DNA of 64,000 nucleotides from Pneumocystis sp. 'macacae' (GCA_018127085.1 CM030730.1:337501-401500); one strand, 5' to 3'. Shown: positions 1 through 12,055, numbered from the stretch's first letter. Made by a program: numbers and translations. Notes: generated by a model not told the origin, from the sequence alone.

Positions 1-654
1 AAAGGTAGAAAATATTTAAATGTTAGTTCATTTGCACTATATCGATTCTTTCTTACCAATATATAGTCGCGTCGTACGTTCAAATCACATAGTCAACTTA
101 GTCTAATAAGCTATCTTCTCCTTCCTATTCAGAGAGTACCTCGTTATAAACTTCTACTTTCCAAATTATTGAAATATAAAGATTCTTCAATTATTCGCTC
201 AGCTTTTAATCAAATTTGTTTTCTTGCATATAATATGAACGAAAGAAGACATCAAGAAGAAGGTTCTCGTCGACTTTTTCAACTTCAAGAAAACTTATGC
301 TATTCTGACATTAATATCATAGAACCATGGAGAAGATTAATTAAAGAATCGAAAATGCATTATCTTTTAACAACACGAGCATCTTTCTTTTATGACCATT
401 TACCACTTATTTTGGATAGGGAAGTTTCTGTTGTTTTATGTAATGATATTTTAATCATTTTCAATTATACTTGTACTTCTATCATAAAAATTATAAATGT
501 AAAAGAATTGCAGATTACACACGCATGGGAAAGACCAAATATAGGTTTACGTTTTATTTTCTGGGAATTAGAAGAAATTTGGCACTTTGATGCTATAAAA
601 GGTGATGCGGATGAATGGGTTAATATAATAAACAAAATCCATACTGATTCATAA
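1..654 (+). CDS. RhoGEF (DH-PH), C-terminal part, cut by window edge
   Basis: This is the 3' part of a guanine nucleotide exchange factor for Rho-type GTPases. After a probable acceptor AG at 65-66 the reading frame gives the last helices of a Dbl-homology domain, with the hallmark PIQRVPRYKLLL near 127-160. It is followed by a pleckstrin-homology domain: basic start LLTTRASFFYDHL, several beta strands, and the invariant late Trp in ADEWVNIINKIH just before the stop. The 5' part lies outside the window; the first bases look like an intron starting GTAGAA at 5. DH domains catalyse GDP release and the PH domain positions the protein at membranes. Which Rho (Rho1 or Cdc42) it serves cannot be told. 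Confidence 0.8.
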
Positions 655-964
655 ACAATCACTAGATACTAAAACATTGTTTTTATTATAAATCACTTTT
701 ATAAATCTTCAAATTCCACTCCAAACTGATAGTAATAACCTTCATTTATATACATATAACAAAACATTTTAGCGTTATGAATGCTAATTTTTGGGAAATA
801 TAATATTATTTTATATAGTTTTAAAATGTAAATTCAATATTTTTGTTTATACATTTTTATAAACCTATCAAAAAACCTCAATATTTTTAGAACATAATTG
901 CTTTTAAATGGAAAACCAATCATGCTTGAATTTTAGATCTAACATCTTCTAAACATATTTAATA
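655..964. other. Convergent intergenic spacer
   Basis: About 310 bases between the stop of the RhoGEF gene and the stop of the RBM5-like gene on the other strand. It is AT-rich and should hold both 3' ends. I see no further gene. Confidence 0.6.
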
Positions 965-3506
965 TTATAATTCTTCTGTTTCATATCTTTGCTTAGCACG
1001 ATCTTTAACCTTAAAAAATCAAAACAATTGAGAAAAACGTAATTAACTTACTGATCGAACATAAGCTGCATAGTCGCTTGGACGCGGATTCTCTCCTAAT
1101 TTTGCACCAACAGAACCAAGACCAACACCTTCTTGATACGCTTCTGCCTTAACTGGTTCAGCGATACCTTTACCTTCCAGTCCAAGACCCATTCCTTCAG
1201 TCCATCCCATTTTACCTAGAATGGCAGCACCCTTTCCTTTTGTTATATTTGCAGATTCTTCTGGTACATGGTGAGAAGCAGCAAAACTCTTTTTAGAACT
1301 ATATGATGGGATGTCAGGTTTCGAAGGCTGATTGAATGCAATACGACGCTCTTGTGCCCTATCTCTATAATTATTATCATTCAAATTATCTATTTCTGAT
1401 TCTCTCTTCATAGAGATCCGTTTCAAACGCTGTCTAGCAAGAGTTTTCGAATCTTCATTTTCTAAATTTTTCTGAAATATTAACAATAAAATATTCACAA
1501 TAACGAATTACCTTATGCAACTCTGACAATTTTTCATGTTGTTCTATTTCCTTCTCAGACTTAAATTGTCTCTGGCAAAGTAAACATGCCATAAGATTCA
1601 AATCAGAGAAACTTTCAACTTTTGTTTCATTTTCAAGGGCTTGACCTGTCCGTAATTCTTGCTGCTTAACTGCCCATTTTTGCAAATGAGGAGCCATCTA
1701 GAAATAATTAATCAGATCAAATTCTAATTAGTGTATATATACCTTTATTGAACTATTATCACATCTTTTCTTTGCTATAATAAATAAGCAAAAAACGAAA
1801 TCAAAATCAACTAAATACGTTTTTTTTGTTCAGATAATGAACTAGAAAAGTCAATCAATTAATTCGTTCTACAAAAATAAATACATACGACGCATCTCGT
1901 TTCGAGCCAACGGATACATCTTTCGAAAAAACAGGTGCTACATCATTTTAAGAAAAACAAATTAATAAAAATTAAATAAACCTTTCATACAAACAATAGA
2001 AGGATCATTTGCATTAACGGTATCAAAACCTGAAGAAGCGCTTGACTCTCCAACAAGAGTAGTCGATTCATAATCAGGTTTTTGGCCTTCGGGATAATGC
2101 TCTGACGTGTAGCCTTTTTCATCCCAATATGCCAATAACTGTCCAGTCCGACTCGCTCTAAATACAAATTCACTTGCCTCACCATATACAGGCACAAAAA
2201 CACCGCCATGAATAAATGATAATAGAATAGATTTCGACGAAATAGTAAATCCTTTGTTTGAAGAAAAATTTGTAGAATTTGCAAGCGCTTTACTAGAACC
2301 CTATATAATATAAACCAATTAATAATAATTCAAAGAATACTTTACGTTCACATCAGCGTATTCAACAAAAGCAAATCCCCAGCTTTGACGTGTCATTCGA
2401 TCACGGATTAAAAGCACGCGTACAATTGGTACTTGCAACTTTGCCATTCCTTTTACAATTAATTCTTCAGTTGTCAAAGGATCAAGTTTTCGAAGCAACA
2501 AAAATTGAGAAGGTGTAGTCGAAACATCTTGACTTCCATCATTTAGTACTAAAGGCGCCGCATGGGTCAAATTCCCTGCTACAGTGGCATCTAAAAGATT
2601 TTAATACTGAAAAAAAATTCACAAAGAACCATTACCCTGTTTTGCCAGCCCACACCTAAAACAGACCTCCCGACGAGGATAATTATTGATGCCACACTAT
2701 ATGACTGTCATCAAGACACCCTCAAGACCACAGTTGAACGATACACTGCGACAGATCCAGCCGTCATCATCCCCCCTATTCTCCTTACTATAAGAGATCC
2801 TAACACGGTTGTTCCCCATGTATAAATATGGAAAATGTGCATCTATAAATTGCCGAGCATGCTCCACTGATATAAACTTGGCAAACGCAAAACACCGTGA
2901 TTCATCTGTTCCAATACGTATAAGTCTTGCACACATCTCTCTTTCCCTTACACGTCTCTCTGTTCCGTATAAGAACAACATTTTCAATTTGCCCACCAAG
3001 TTCTTCAATCACTTGATAAAGCTGTAAACCATCAGCCCCATCCCCACGGATAGATACAATCATATCACACATCCGTCTCAACAACATGTGGCTCTAATCC
3101 CTGGAAAATAACCTGTATATTCGGCTCTCCCGGTCCTTCTTCATATGCTCGCCGCCGATGAATGTTTTGATGTCCTGCACCTCCCGTCCCCCCCAAAAAA
3201 GCCCCTGAACTCCCCCCCCCTCCATGCATCCGTTCATGTCCTCCATATCCCCCCCGTTCTCCCCATTCCTGGCGCTCCCTTCGCCCATTTTCTTCTCCCC
3301 GAATCCCTCGCTCATTCCGCTCTTGTCTTTCTGTTCGGTGCCCCCAGCCGCGCCACCGCCAATCTTCCTCCCTTCTATATCCATTAGTTCCCTAAAAATA
3401 CACTTTATATACTGCGTTTCATCCCACAAACGCCCCCATTTCCTATCTTACCTGCTCATCAGAATATTTGTCGTTCTCCGTCAAAACGTTGCAGCCGACT
3501 GTCCAT
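965..3506 (-). CDS. RBM5/RBM10-type splicing factor (RRM, RanBP2 zinc finger, RRM, OCRE-like, C2H2, G-patch)
   Basis: A multi-exon nuclear RNA-binding protein. In order on the minus strand: an Arg/Gly-rich N-terminus; RRM1 (IQVIFQGLEPHVVETD, RNP1-like CFAFAKF); a RanBP2 zinc finger rebuilt across an intron (WICRSCGINNYPRREVCFRC); RRM2 (FLLLRKLDPLTTEE, WGFAFVEYAD); an OCRE-like stretch (FVFRASRTGQLLAYWDEKGY); a C2H2 finger (CLLCQRQF ... HEKLSELHK); and a G-patch (GKMGWTEGMGLGLEGKG). That is exactly the RBM5/RBM10 order, so a role in splice-site choice is expected. At least nine introns of about 40-50 nt can be placed by the domain frame; the stop TAA is at 965-967. The start is unsettled: an ATG at 3504-3506 is out of frame with the likely second exon (donor at 3451). 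The first exons are strongly GC-rich, the later ones AT-rich. Confidence 0.85.
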
Positions 3507-3550
3507 ATCTCTTGAACCAACGCGAACACGAAACACGAAAAGTCACGTGA

Positions 3551-4301
3551 TATATGTAATACATAGATGTTTAGACACTTGTGCACAGTATATACATAGA
3601 ATATCCATCCTGAAACCTCTGTCCCATAGTCTACAGAATGCCTTGCTGCCCATTAACCTGTCAACGCATCCACAAAACTTGCACACAATAAATTAGGGTA
3701 AACCCTGATTTACCAACAATGACAAACAATGCAAACATTATCACTTAGATCCTTTGCTATCTCATTTCCAGCACGGCATACTATTTTCAGAACTACTTAT
3801 CCATGTATTCTTTAGTCCAGTGCCCTTGCGCTCTAATCGCAATATCATGTGATACGCTAGATACACTAGGCACAATTTTGATCTCCCCTTAGATGGCTTA
3901 TCAGTTAAAAACATTAGCAACATATCTTACAAACAATATAGGGGTTAGTGTAACGCAATTAAATCAAGAGTGTATAGGATGATAGCAAAATGCAATAAAT
4001 AGGGTGAGATGAAAAAGTGACAGGATAAGCTTATTACCATTCAGCAAAGGAGTTGTAAAGACTTAATAGAGGCCCATTGAGCTTAACACGGATCAAAACT
4101 CTTAGAAGACATTGAAAAAGAATTGAGGAGGTAGTGAGAGGAAGCAGTATAGAAAAAGCAGATATATATGGATATAAGTGCATATAAGACGGTAGGAAAG
4201 CGTTTATGAGAGAAAAGAAGCAGCAAAATGAACAGGTGTGTTTTTTAGTGACGAGAGCATGAATTAACGAGTAAAGCATAGCATATTCAGGGTCTCTTTT
4301 A
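3551..4301. other. Intergenic region, possible promoter zone
   Basis: About 750 bases between the divergent 5' ends of the RBM5-like gene and the 607-residue gene. It is less AT-extreme than the background and has TATATAC/TGTGCA words like those near 33 and 61 kb. Short open stretches here show no recognisable domain. Confidence 0.4.
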
Positions 4302-6125
4302 ATGGTGAAGCAGGAGTCAGGGAGCTTTAAAACAGAGATGCAAAATCGAGGGGCACCTATAGTACAGGAAATGATAAAAGGTCCAGAATATGGAGTATAT
4401 GCACATATATATACACAGGAAAGGCCAGGACAGTTTCGTGGAGGACATAAGACATCACACAGTGTCCAGCAACCTATGCAGAAAATTTGGGAAGATGTGA
4501 GTGTAAAACGGAAAACTTATTCGGGATCTATGCGTAGAAATAAGGACTATCAGTGGGAACAGGCTACAGACAATGCACAGCGGAGCTCGCAGGCGAAGGA
4601 GCGAAGTTTCCGTACAAAAGAACAAGGGAAAGAGCCAAAATCTGGCATATATGCATCTCCGAAGAGCCATTTGAGGAGTATTGAGGCACAACATATTTTA
4701 CTCCACCATACAGTGGGTTTTAAGGAGGGAGCAAGATGGAGAGCGGAAAAAAATGAGGGTTTCAAAATAGATGAAGATATGTTTAGGTCATGTAGAAGAC
4801 CAGAAAAAAGCTCGAGAGCATCTATAAAAACGTATATAGGTTCTCTGCATGAGCTGAGTGAAAAGAGCTCATCAAATAGTGTCAGTTTAATGGAAACAGG
4901 AAAATTGCTTATCTCTCAAGAGTCACGTGACAAGTCGGGGTTAAGTCGATCATCGGGGATCCGCAGACAACATAGAATGTCTGTACAACATATAGGAAAT
5001 GGTATATCTGCAGAATCGCGGAACACTAGAGTAGAGGTAGAGAAACGGGATTCGGTAGTGAGTAAAAACAGGAAATCAGAGGAGAAAAATGAATATTTTT
5101 CAATAAAAAAAGATTCTCCGGATGAAAGCGAGTATTTTTGTAAAGGGGAATTATGGAATGAAAAAAGACAATCCCAAGAAGAGTCGCTTTGTGACAAAAA
5201 GATGGATTCTAGTGAAAATGTTGTATTTTGCAAAGAAAAAACGCGTTCTTTAAATGAAAATACGTGCTCATATGAAGATACAAAATCTCTCGATGCAGAA
5301 ATGGAATCATATGACAAAAGCAAGGGTGTCTACAATGAAAACGAAGTTTCCAATAACCAAAAATCAGTTTATGATGATTCGAACGCTAAAGAGAATGCTC
5401 ATGACCAGAAATTAACGACTATTCTTTCTATCGTCAAGGAAATGTCTAAAACGAATACCGCTGATTTGTCGTTGAGTGCATTACAGAATCAGATTTCGAA
5501 GATATCAAAGTCCTCTCCAAATGGTTCAGAGAAACATTCCAGATTTTCTAAGGTTTCGTCATTTTCTACATCTAGTTTATCGCAGAAAAAAAAGAAAAGC
5601 AAAGATTTAGAACAAGAATTTTTTGAAAAAAATGCATCAAGTAAAGCAGCATTATTTCGAAGAAGTATATTTGGTAACTATATTATGGAAAATACATTCG
5701 ATGATATCAAATCGTCTTTGAAAGATATTATTCGGCATAGTAAAAGTTTTAACAAAGAATTTGAGGATATTCCAAGTCCATGTTTAGATCGATTTCCAAA
5801 AAGAAACGATACACAGCATGAAACATTTATAAAATCACTTATGGGTGTAAAAAATAATTATTTTAAAGATTTTGTTAAAAGACCGCTTTCGGTATATGAT
5901 AGTTTTAAATTCAGTATTCCATTATCTGTTTCTAAAGAAGATCAAGTTAATTCATCCTTTTTCTCAGATAAGTCTTCTGATCATAAAATATCTTTGCAAG
6001 AAACATCTAATATAAATAATTCTATCGAATCTAAAGTGGAAACTAAACTTCAAGAGCGTCAAACTATGCATAAAAAATTAGCATCGTTAGTTTCATTGAA
6101 GTTTCTAAAAGATGTAGATGCTTAA
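4302..6125 (+). CDS. Unrecognised serine/charge-rich protein, 607 aa, no intron
   Basis: One uninterrupted frame of 607 codons, unusual where most genes are split every few hundred bases. I recognise no domain. The protein is hydrophilic and rich in Ser, Lys, Glu and Asn, with no signal peptide or membrane segment, so it is probably mostly disordered. Residues about 262-365 form a degenerate repeat of roughly 12-14 residues with recurring aromatic-Cys and Ser-x-x-Glu spacing (for example EYFCKG, SLCDKK, VVFCKE). The C-terminal third has short amphipathic stretches (FDDIKSSLKDIIRH). The first part of the gene is less AT-rich than the last. Beyond the stop, 6218-6328 reads openly for about 36 codons and could be a skipped or decayed last exon. 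It could be a fast-evolving regulatory, septum or spindle protein; no function is assigned. Confidence 0.6.
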   Translation: MVKQESGSFKTEMQNRGAPIVQEMIKGPEYGVYAHIYTQERPGQFRGGHKTSHSVQQPMQKIWEDVSVKRKTYSGSMRRNKDYQWEQATDNAQRSSQAKERSFRTKEQGKEPKSGIYASPKSHLRSIEAQHILLHHTVGFKEGARWRAEKNEGFKIDEDMFRSCRRPEKSSRASIKTYIGSLHELSEKSSSNSVSLMETGKLLISQESRDKSGLSRSSGIRRQHRMSVQHIGNGISAESRNTRVEVEKRDSVVSKNRKSEEKNEYFSIKKDSPDESEYFCKGELWNEKRQSQEESLCDKKMDSSENVVFCKEKTRSLNENTCSYEDTKSLDAEMESYDKSKGVYNENEVSNNQKSVYDDSNAKENAHDQKLTTILSIVKEMSKTNTADLSLSALQNQISKISKSSPNGSEKHSRFSKVSSFSTSSLSQKKKKSKDLEQEFFEKNASSKAALFRRSIFGNYIMENTFDDIKSSLKDIIRHSKSFNKEFEDIPSPCLDRFPKRNDTQHETFIKSLMGVKNNYFKDFVKRPLSVYDSFKFSIPLSVSKEDQVNSSFFSDKSSDHKISLQETSNINNSIESKVETKLQERQTMHKKLASLVSLKFLKDVDA

Positions 6126-7806
6126 AAACAAGCCTTACCAGACGGAGAAATTATGAAAAATCTATAACGTCATGCTTACTTGGTAAAACGAATAATAAAT
6201 AACAAAAATTTAGAATCAGGTGATAAAACATTACTTGATAATGCTGGTTCCATTTATTTGAAAAACAATTCTAAAGTAAATGAAAACTATAGCACTAATA
6301 CTCCAGATTTTGATATTCTATGTAAATAAATAATTTTAGAAAACCCTCAAAGGTGTCTATAATTACTCACTTCATATGAATCCTGATAATGCAGTTTCAT
6401 TTAGTAAACATTCTATTAAAATAGTTTTCTTTGGAACCATAAAGTTAATTATAGTTCTAATAGTTTATCTTCATAATTGTTTTGTATAAAGGATAAGTAT
6501 TATAACTGTTATATTTCCTGTATTATTTGTTAACAAAATTAGGAGATATAGGAATAGAGAATGGGACACAGAATTCATCTCATTTACTTACTGATTCAAA
6601 ACTTACATGTCCCTCAATATTCCGACCGCTATCTCAGTTAATGTTTTAGTCGATACATACGTATTAGTTGAATTGTAACGAATTGCAATTTAAATATTAA
6701 TGTTTTCGTTTTCGGAATTTAGAAATAAGTCACTTGATAATATAGAAATATTAACTTCGTCAAAAAGGAACGGAAGTATTCATAAATTACTCATTTAATG
6801 ATATTAAAATGATTTATCTCATAATAACACTATTTTTATTATATATATTATTTTTGAAAAATGTCATTTGAAAGAATAAAACCTAGCAATTTATTAATTC
6901 TAAATATGTTAATTGGAAATTTTAATCGTTTTTTTAAATTCATTATTTTTATATTCGAATAGAATTTTTATTATACTTTTTTTGGACATTTTATTTATCA
7001 GTTTTTTTTCAATTGCTTTTAAATCAAATCATATACAATTGAGATATAATTTTTATATAGAACTTAAATAAACTTTTTAAAACACCAGAAATATACTTAG
7101 TAAAAATATCATCTTGTATTTTTAGTTGAAAAGTTATTATGTATTAAATAATAAATGTTGGTCTTATACGTAAAAATAAATAAGGCTGTTACTATAAATA
7201 ATATTTCCTGATTCAGTGAATGTATTTCTAGAATGATTTGAATTTAAAAATATTTGTTGATACATATAATTAATTAGAATCAACAATTGATTCTTGCAAT
7301 TTTGTTTTATATCATTAAATCATTAGGTACTAAAGTTTACTGTAGATAAACTAATATACAGTATAGTATAATACATAATATAATCCTATAGAATATCTTA
7401 TAATTTTTTGCTAATACTTTATTAAAAAATACTAAAGTTCTATATTAAAAAGCATTTTAATATTTATAGAAATTTTATTGTTTATTGTATACTTAAAGAT
7501 TTCAAAAGAATATAACGTGATTTTTCTTTTGTGCTTGAATAAAATCTATTTTATTTTATTTTATAATCTACACTATCTAAAAATTTTCTAAAAGAAAAAC
7601 CTTTTATAATTAATTATCGCTTTTTAACCACCAACGTCATCAATATTTTAAGTATGACTAGAAAGGCTTTTTTTACCTATAAAAAGTATGAAAATAACAT
7701 AAAATATCATTATCGTTAAAAAAAACAACTTTTTCTGAAGACCTATTCTTAACACTTTTAACTATTAATTTTTAAATAAAGATAAAAACAAAATTACAAA
7801 TAAACA
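6126..7806. other. Long AT-rich gene desert
   Basis: About 1.7 kb of extremely AT-rich sequence with stop codons in all frames. Apart from a short open stretch at 6218-6328 I see no coding, tRNA or repeat signal. It separates the 607-residue gene from the telomere-factor gene and may hold a long 5' leader or an origin, which cannot be decided by reading. Confidence 0.5.
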
Positions 7807-10326
7807 ATGTGGAATATTGATTCCACACAAAATGATTTAGGAAACATGAATAATGACAAAGACACTAAAGGAACAATACATGAGCAATTACAACTACAAC
7901 AAAAAACATTATTAGAAGATCAGGGAAATTGGGTAAAAACATCTATAGAAGAATTAATAAACAAAAAGATTCCAGAAAATGTTACAGAGGATTTTACAGA
8001 TAAAATCACTATTATAGAAAATGACATGATTTCAGAAACAACATACGAAAGCGATCGTTTCTTTCAAGAACAGTTTTCTTTATCACCCTTTAACATTGAT
8101 ACAGAAACCGTAATTAAAAAAAAAAATAATAAAGATAATGAGAATGATGCCTTAAAAACTAAGCATGAAAATAGAGACAATTCTACGGATCTAAATAATT
8201 TCAATGATTTGGATATGATGCGAGAAATGTTGCCTGACCTGCAGTACCATGCACTACGCCTTATTAATTTTCTTATTCCTATTATTTCTTCTACTATTCA
8301 CACCAAAGAAATTATTACTATTGGTACAAAAATGTACAAAAAAAAGGAGTTTTTTTTACAAACTTTAAAATGTATTTTATTTAGATTTTTAATTATACTT
8401 ACATTTTCATAGTAACTGTTTCACAATATACGCAAGCATGCTATATAAATTTATCGCAATTCTCAAACTATTTATCAGAAGACGAGATTCATGTTTTGAT
8501 TTCTGCTAATGCAGCACTATTTTTATCTGAACTCTATAACCCTCTTTCCACGCCTCCTACATTTAAAGATTTAAAACAACAGTATCTCTCATTATACGAA
8601 ATGGACCAGCAATTTCCTTTCATATTTAACGTTCTGTTTTCAGATTTGTATTTACAGATGATTGAGTTACGAACACAATTGTTTATACATACAATATGGA
8701 TTAATGAAATATCAAAAGACAATGAAAAAAATTTTCAATTCGATGAAAACAGTGAACTAGAAAAATATTTCATGAATAAAAATGACCAGTTTGATATATC
8801 AGAAGAAGATAAAAAAGCATATGATAATGCGTGTATAAAAAGAGTAGAAGAGGTATAAACTTAATAATTATTTTTTGATTGCAAATTTATAATAAAAGAT
8901 ACAACACATAAGAAAGTCTTCAACTTTAGAAACTTTGGTTGAAGAATTTCCATGGAATAACTTTATTAAATTAATGACAAAGTTTGTAGAAAAAAATATA
9001 TTAGATTTACTAAATGAACCCAAGGTTATAGATTGAAATATAAAAAATGTTTTTGATAATATTAGGTAAATAAATCGGATTTAGAAAATTATCAAAATGA
9101 GAAAACATTAATTACACCTTTTAATTGTAAAACAGTCCTATTATTAAATAAAAATACTGATAGAAAAAGCACAATTATCAGCTGATTTTAAAAATGATAA
9201 TAAGAATCTTGTATATTCATTAGAACAGAAAGAACAAACCCTTAATTCAGAAAATGAAGGAGAAATTTCGTATTTTCCATTATTATATTGTTTTTAATAA
9301 TATTTTTTAGAGCAAGTGACATAAAGCACCTTAGTCAAATAGTCTTAGGTATATAATAATACATATTTACATATTCACTTAATACATTATAAGCAGATGT
9401 TCAAAATAGTGATATTAAACACATTGAAAATAATAAGCAAAGTCCTAAACATATAAAAAGCTTTTTTGATAAACAAAAAGATTACCAAAAAAATATTTGG
9501 GAGCATCAAAATGAAAATTTTAAACCAGTGAAAAAGAGAAGTTCATTCAGAAATATACTTAGTAATCCTAATATATCTATTCAGCATGAACCTAGTTACA
9601 ATATGAAAAAAGAAAAATATATAGAGCATGATCAATTACCTCATATTTCGACAAAAATTGACAATCCAAAAAATATAGAAAACTCTAAAGAAAATTTAAA
9701 AACAGATTTAGCATTCTTTACATCTCCTGATATATCTTCTGATTCGGATCCTAATTTGCCTCTTAGTTCGCCTCCTATTATACCTTCTGTTTCAGCGCAG
9801 GCTGCTATGGAACTTTATAAAAAATCTCTTGCTATTCAGGGATTAAGTTCTACTTTAATTATGAACGAAGATATTGTACAGCCTCTTGATGGTGCAGAGG
9901 GAAAAAAACGTAAACTAATTACAAATTCATATCAAGATTACAATGATCTTAAGCAACATTATCGGTTTAATAAAATTCGTAAAAAAGAATATAAACCTCA
10001 ACATAGAATACCTTGGTCAGAGACTGAAACTAGCTGTTTAATGAAGGCTATAGAAGAATATGGACCTCAGTGGTCTTTCATATTATCTGTTTGTTTTCAT
10101 AGATTTAGTAATAAAATTAATAGTATTAGCTTTATGGACCTAATGGAACCTTAAGTAGAGATTTAGCCGAAAGGGAGCAAGTTCAACTTAAGGACAAAGC
10201 AAGAAATATCAAAGAAGAATATATCAGGTTTTTTCATGACAATATAATTATATATTTACTAAAAAATTAAGAGCTCAATGGAAACTTCCACCTGGTTTCG
10301 ATTTAATTACTTGTAAATATGATTAA
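7807..10326 (+). CDS. TRF-like telomere/telobox DNA-binding protein (Taz1/Tbf1 type)
   Basis: A multi-exon gene for a protein with an N-terminal all-helical region resembling the TRF homology (dimerisation) domain and a C-terminal Myb/telobox domain. The first exons give LPDLQYHALRLINFLIPII, then across an intron (about 8361-8411) a segment with FPFIFNVLFSDLYLQM, then LVEEFPWNNFIKLMTKF (8926 onward). A long disordered linker follows. The Myb domain is split by a 41-nt intron: IPWSETETSCLMKAIEEYGPQWSFIL, then LYGPNGTLSRDLAEREQ and the telobox VQLKDKARNIK. The close match to QVQLKDKARN of Tbf1/Taz1-type proteins is the main support. A last intron precedes the end AQWKLPPGFDLITCKYD (stop 10324-10326). 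Such proteins bind TTAGGG-type duplex repeats. Exon borders in 9030-9400 are uncertain. Whether it is the Taz1 or the Tbf1 orthologue is open. Confidence 0.75.
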
Positions 10327-11194
10327 TTTTGATTATAAAACTGGTGTTATGTCATATAGATTTTTAAAAATTGTAGATATATTTTCAAAGTTTAGAGTAT
10401 TTTTGGTTTTATTAAAATCTAACATTTAACAATGCAGAAAGCATATTTTAGAATTTCATGTTTATTTTTCATTCCAAAGAAAGAGATGCATAAATTTCTA
10501 ATAGATGGATTTAGAAATAAAAATATTATGCATTATAATTATCGATTGATTTTTTAAAATTAAGTTTTAGTAAACTTGATTTTTATAAAAATTATAGTAG
10601 TTAATACATAAGGTCAGATTATAACAGTCGCAGCTTTTATATGGTTTTTTAGTATAACAAATTCTAACATAACTATTCTATTAGACATACGGTAGTATAA
10701 TCAAATATAATTTTAATAGTCATTATTCAAATTATATAACAGCTAGCATATAAATACAGGACTTTTGCGTTATATTTATTAGAATGTGTGTTCTGGTTAC
10801 TACTATTATTTATATTTGGAAGTATTGATAGACAGAAGCCTATCAATACTTCTATATAATAATTTTATTTCCAAAAACATAAAATATCTACTTTTGAACA
10901 GCTTTATTTTTGCCTAAAGTACATATATAGCACCTCATTTATATATACAACTAATACATGTACTCTGTGTTTCACCATATATGCTAAGTGTTAACATATA
11001 TTCACTCTTTTACATTACGGGTTTACTATTTAAGTAATAAAAAACATACTTTTAGTTATCCAATCATTATATTTTATTTTACTGTCTACATCTTTAGTTT
11101 CCAATGTCTAATTATGCTATTTGAGTTCTAAATAAAATATATAGGTTTTAATTCTTTCAGTACTATTGTGCACAAACACAACACACATATATAT
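10327..11194. other. AT-rich convergent spacer
   Basis: About 870 bases between the stop of the TRF-like gene and the stop of Sec61 gamma on the other strand. It contains a perfect inverted repeat (10819-10852) and TATATGC/ACATGTA words near 10960-11000. No gene is evident. Confidence 0.5.
10819..10852. repeat. Perfect 13-bp inverted repeat, 8-nt loop
   Basis: The arm GAAGTATTGATAG (10819-10831) is followed by an 8-nt loop and its exact reverse complement (10840-10852). It lies between two convergent genes. It could mark a 3'-end structure or be the scar of a small mobile element; only the symmetry is observed. Confidence 0.7.
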
Positions 11195-11620
11195 TTATGA
11201 TGGAATAAGAACATTATTGATAGGAATATGTATAAGTTTGACAAAAAATCCAATAAATCCCATCACTAAAAACCCAATTCCAATTGCCCAAGAAATTCTA
11301 AGGAATTCTATACATGTTAGAAAGCCTGTCTATATCACATTGAATATTTAATGTACATATGAGCCTGCAAAGAGTATAGAAAGCAAAAATGCATATATAT
11401 GCATAAAATATACATACAATGAGCATACAACATGTATATATTCACTCTTTGAGAATATACTCCGCTTTTTGACAGATATTTTAATATTTTTCAACTTTAC
11501 AGACTCTATAGTTCATTAAATACCTTCTTTGTCTGGTTTTGTGCAACGATTGATAAACTGCATGCCCTCCTTAAGAAATAAATTCGGGAGCTCTAACCAC
11601 TCTTTGATTTGTTCAGACAT
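11195..11620 (-). CDS. SSS1: Sec61 gamma subunit (Sss1) of the ER translocon
   Basis: The small tail-anchored subunit of the Sec61 protein-conducting channel in the ER membrane. Exon 1 is 11524-11620: [19 protein letters not shown]..., then the diagnostic [11 protein letters not shown]. Exon 2 is 11195-11307: [20 protein letters not shown] followed by [17 protein letters not shown]. The product is 69 residues, the usual size, with one C-terminal membrane helix. The junction rebuilds KPDKEEF, matching KPDRKEF of the family. The intron (11308-11523) is about 216 nt, several times longer than typical here, with branch site CTAAC just before the acceptor and TATATGCAT-type words inside. Neither exon is long enough to be found by open-frame length alone. 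Confidence 0.93.
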
Positions 11621-12055
11621 TATTCAAAGGCTTTGCACTTAACAATATTCTATTCTATTAGAATATTAAAGACTTTCAATTAACAGTTTAGCAATTAACT
11701 TTTTTTGACGATTTGCTGTCTGGAGATTGTTAATAAGGACGATCGAAAGAAACGGAGAAACGTTTAAAAACAACAGTAAGCAATAATAAAGAAGTTAAGT
11801 ATAAAGATAAATGAAAAATGAACATACGTCTTATATATATAGATTTACGCTTTTTTCTGTTGTTTTTTTGTAGTTTTTTAGTATTATTTTATTATTAAAC
11901 AAAACCTATTTCTATAATATCAATATCATTAGAACTTTTAGTATATTATTTATTAAATAAACAAAGTTTTTATCTTAATTGGCTATAGTTTTTTAAGTGT
12001 TGTTAAAGACACACTTTTGCGTTTAAAAAACATTGAGGTCTATGCATAACTTGTA
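11621..12055. promoter_or_regulatory. Divergent promoter region, SSS1 / CPSF6-like gene
   Basis: About 435 bases between two divergent start codons; it must carry both promoters. AT-rich, with no clear TATA box or other site that I can single out. Confidence 0.4.

Noticed and set aside
3094..3429. Minus-strand frame beginning MWDETQYIKC
   Set aside because: A shifted frame over the Arg/Gly-rich exon of the RBM5-like gene; the frame leading into RRM1 (GEPNIQVIFQGLEP) is the supported one.
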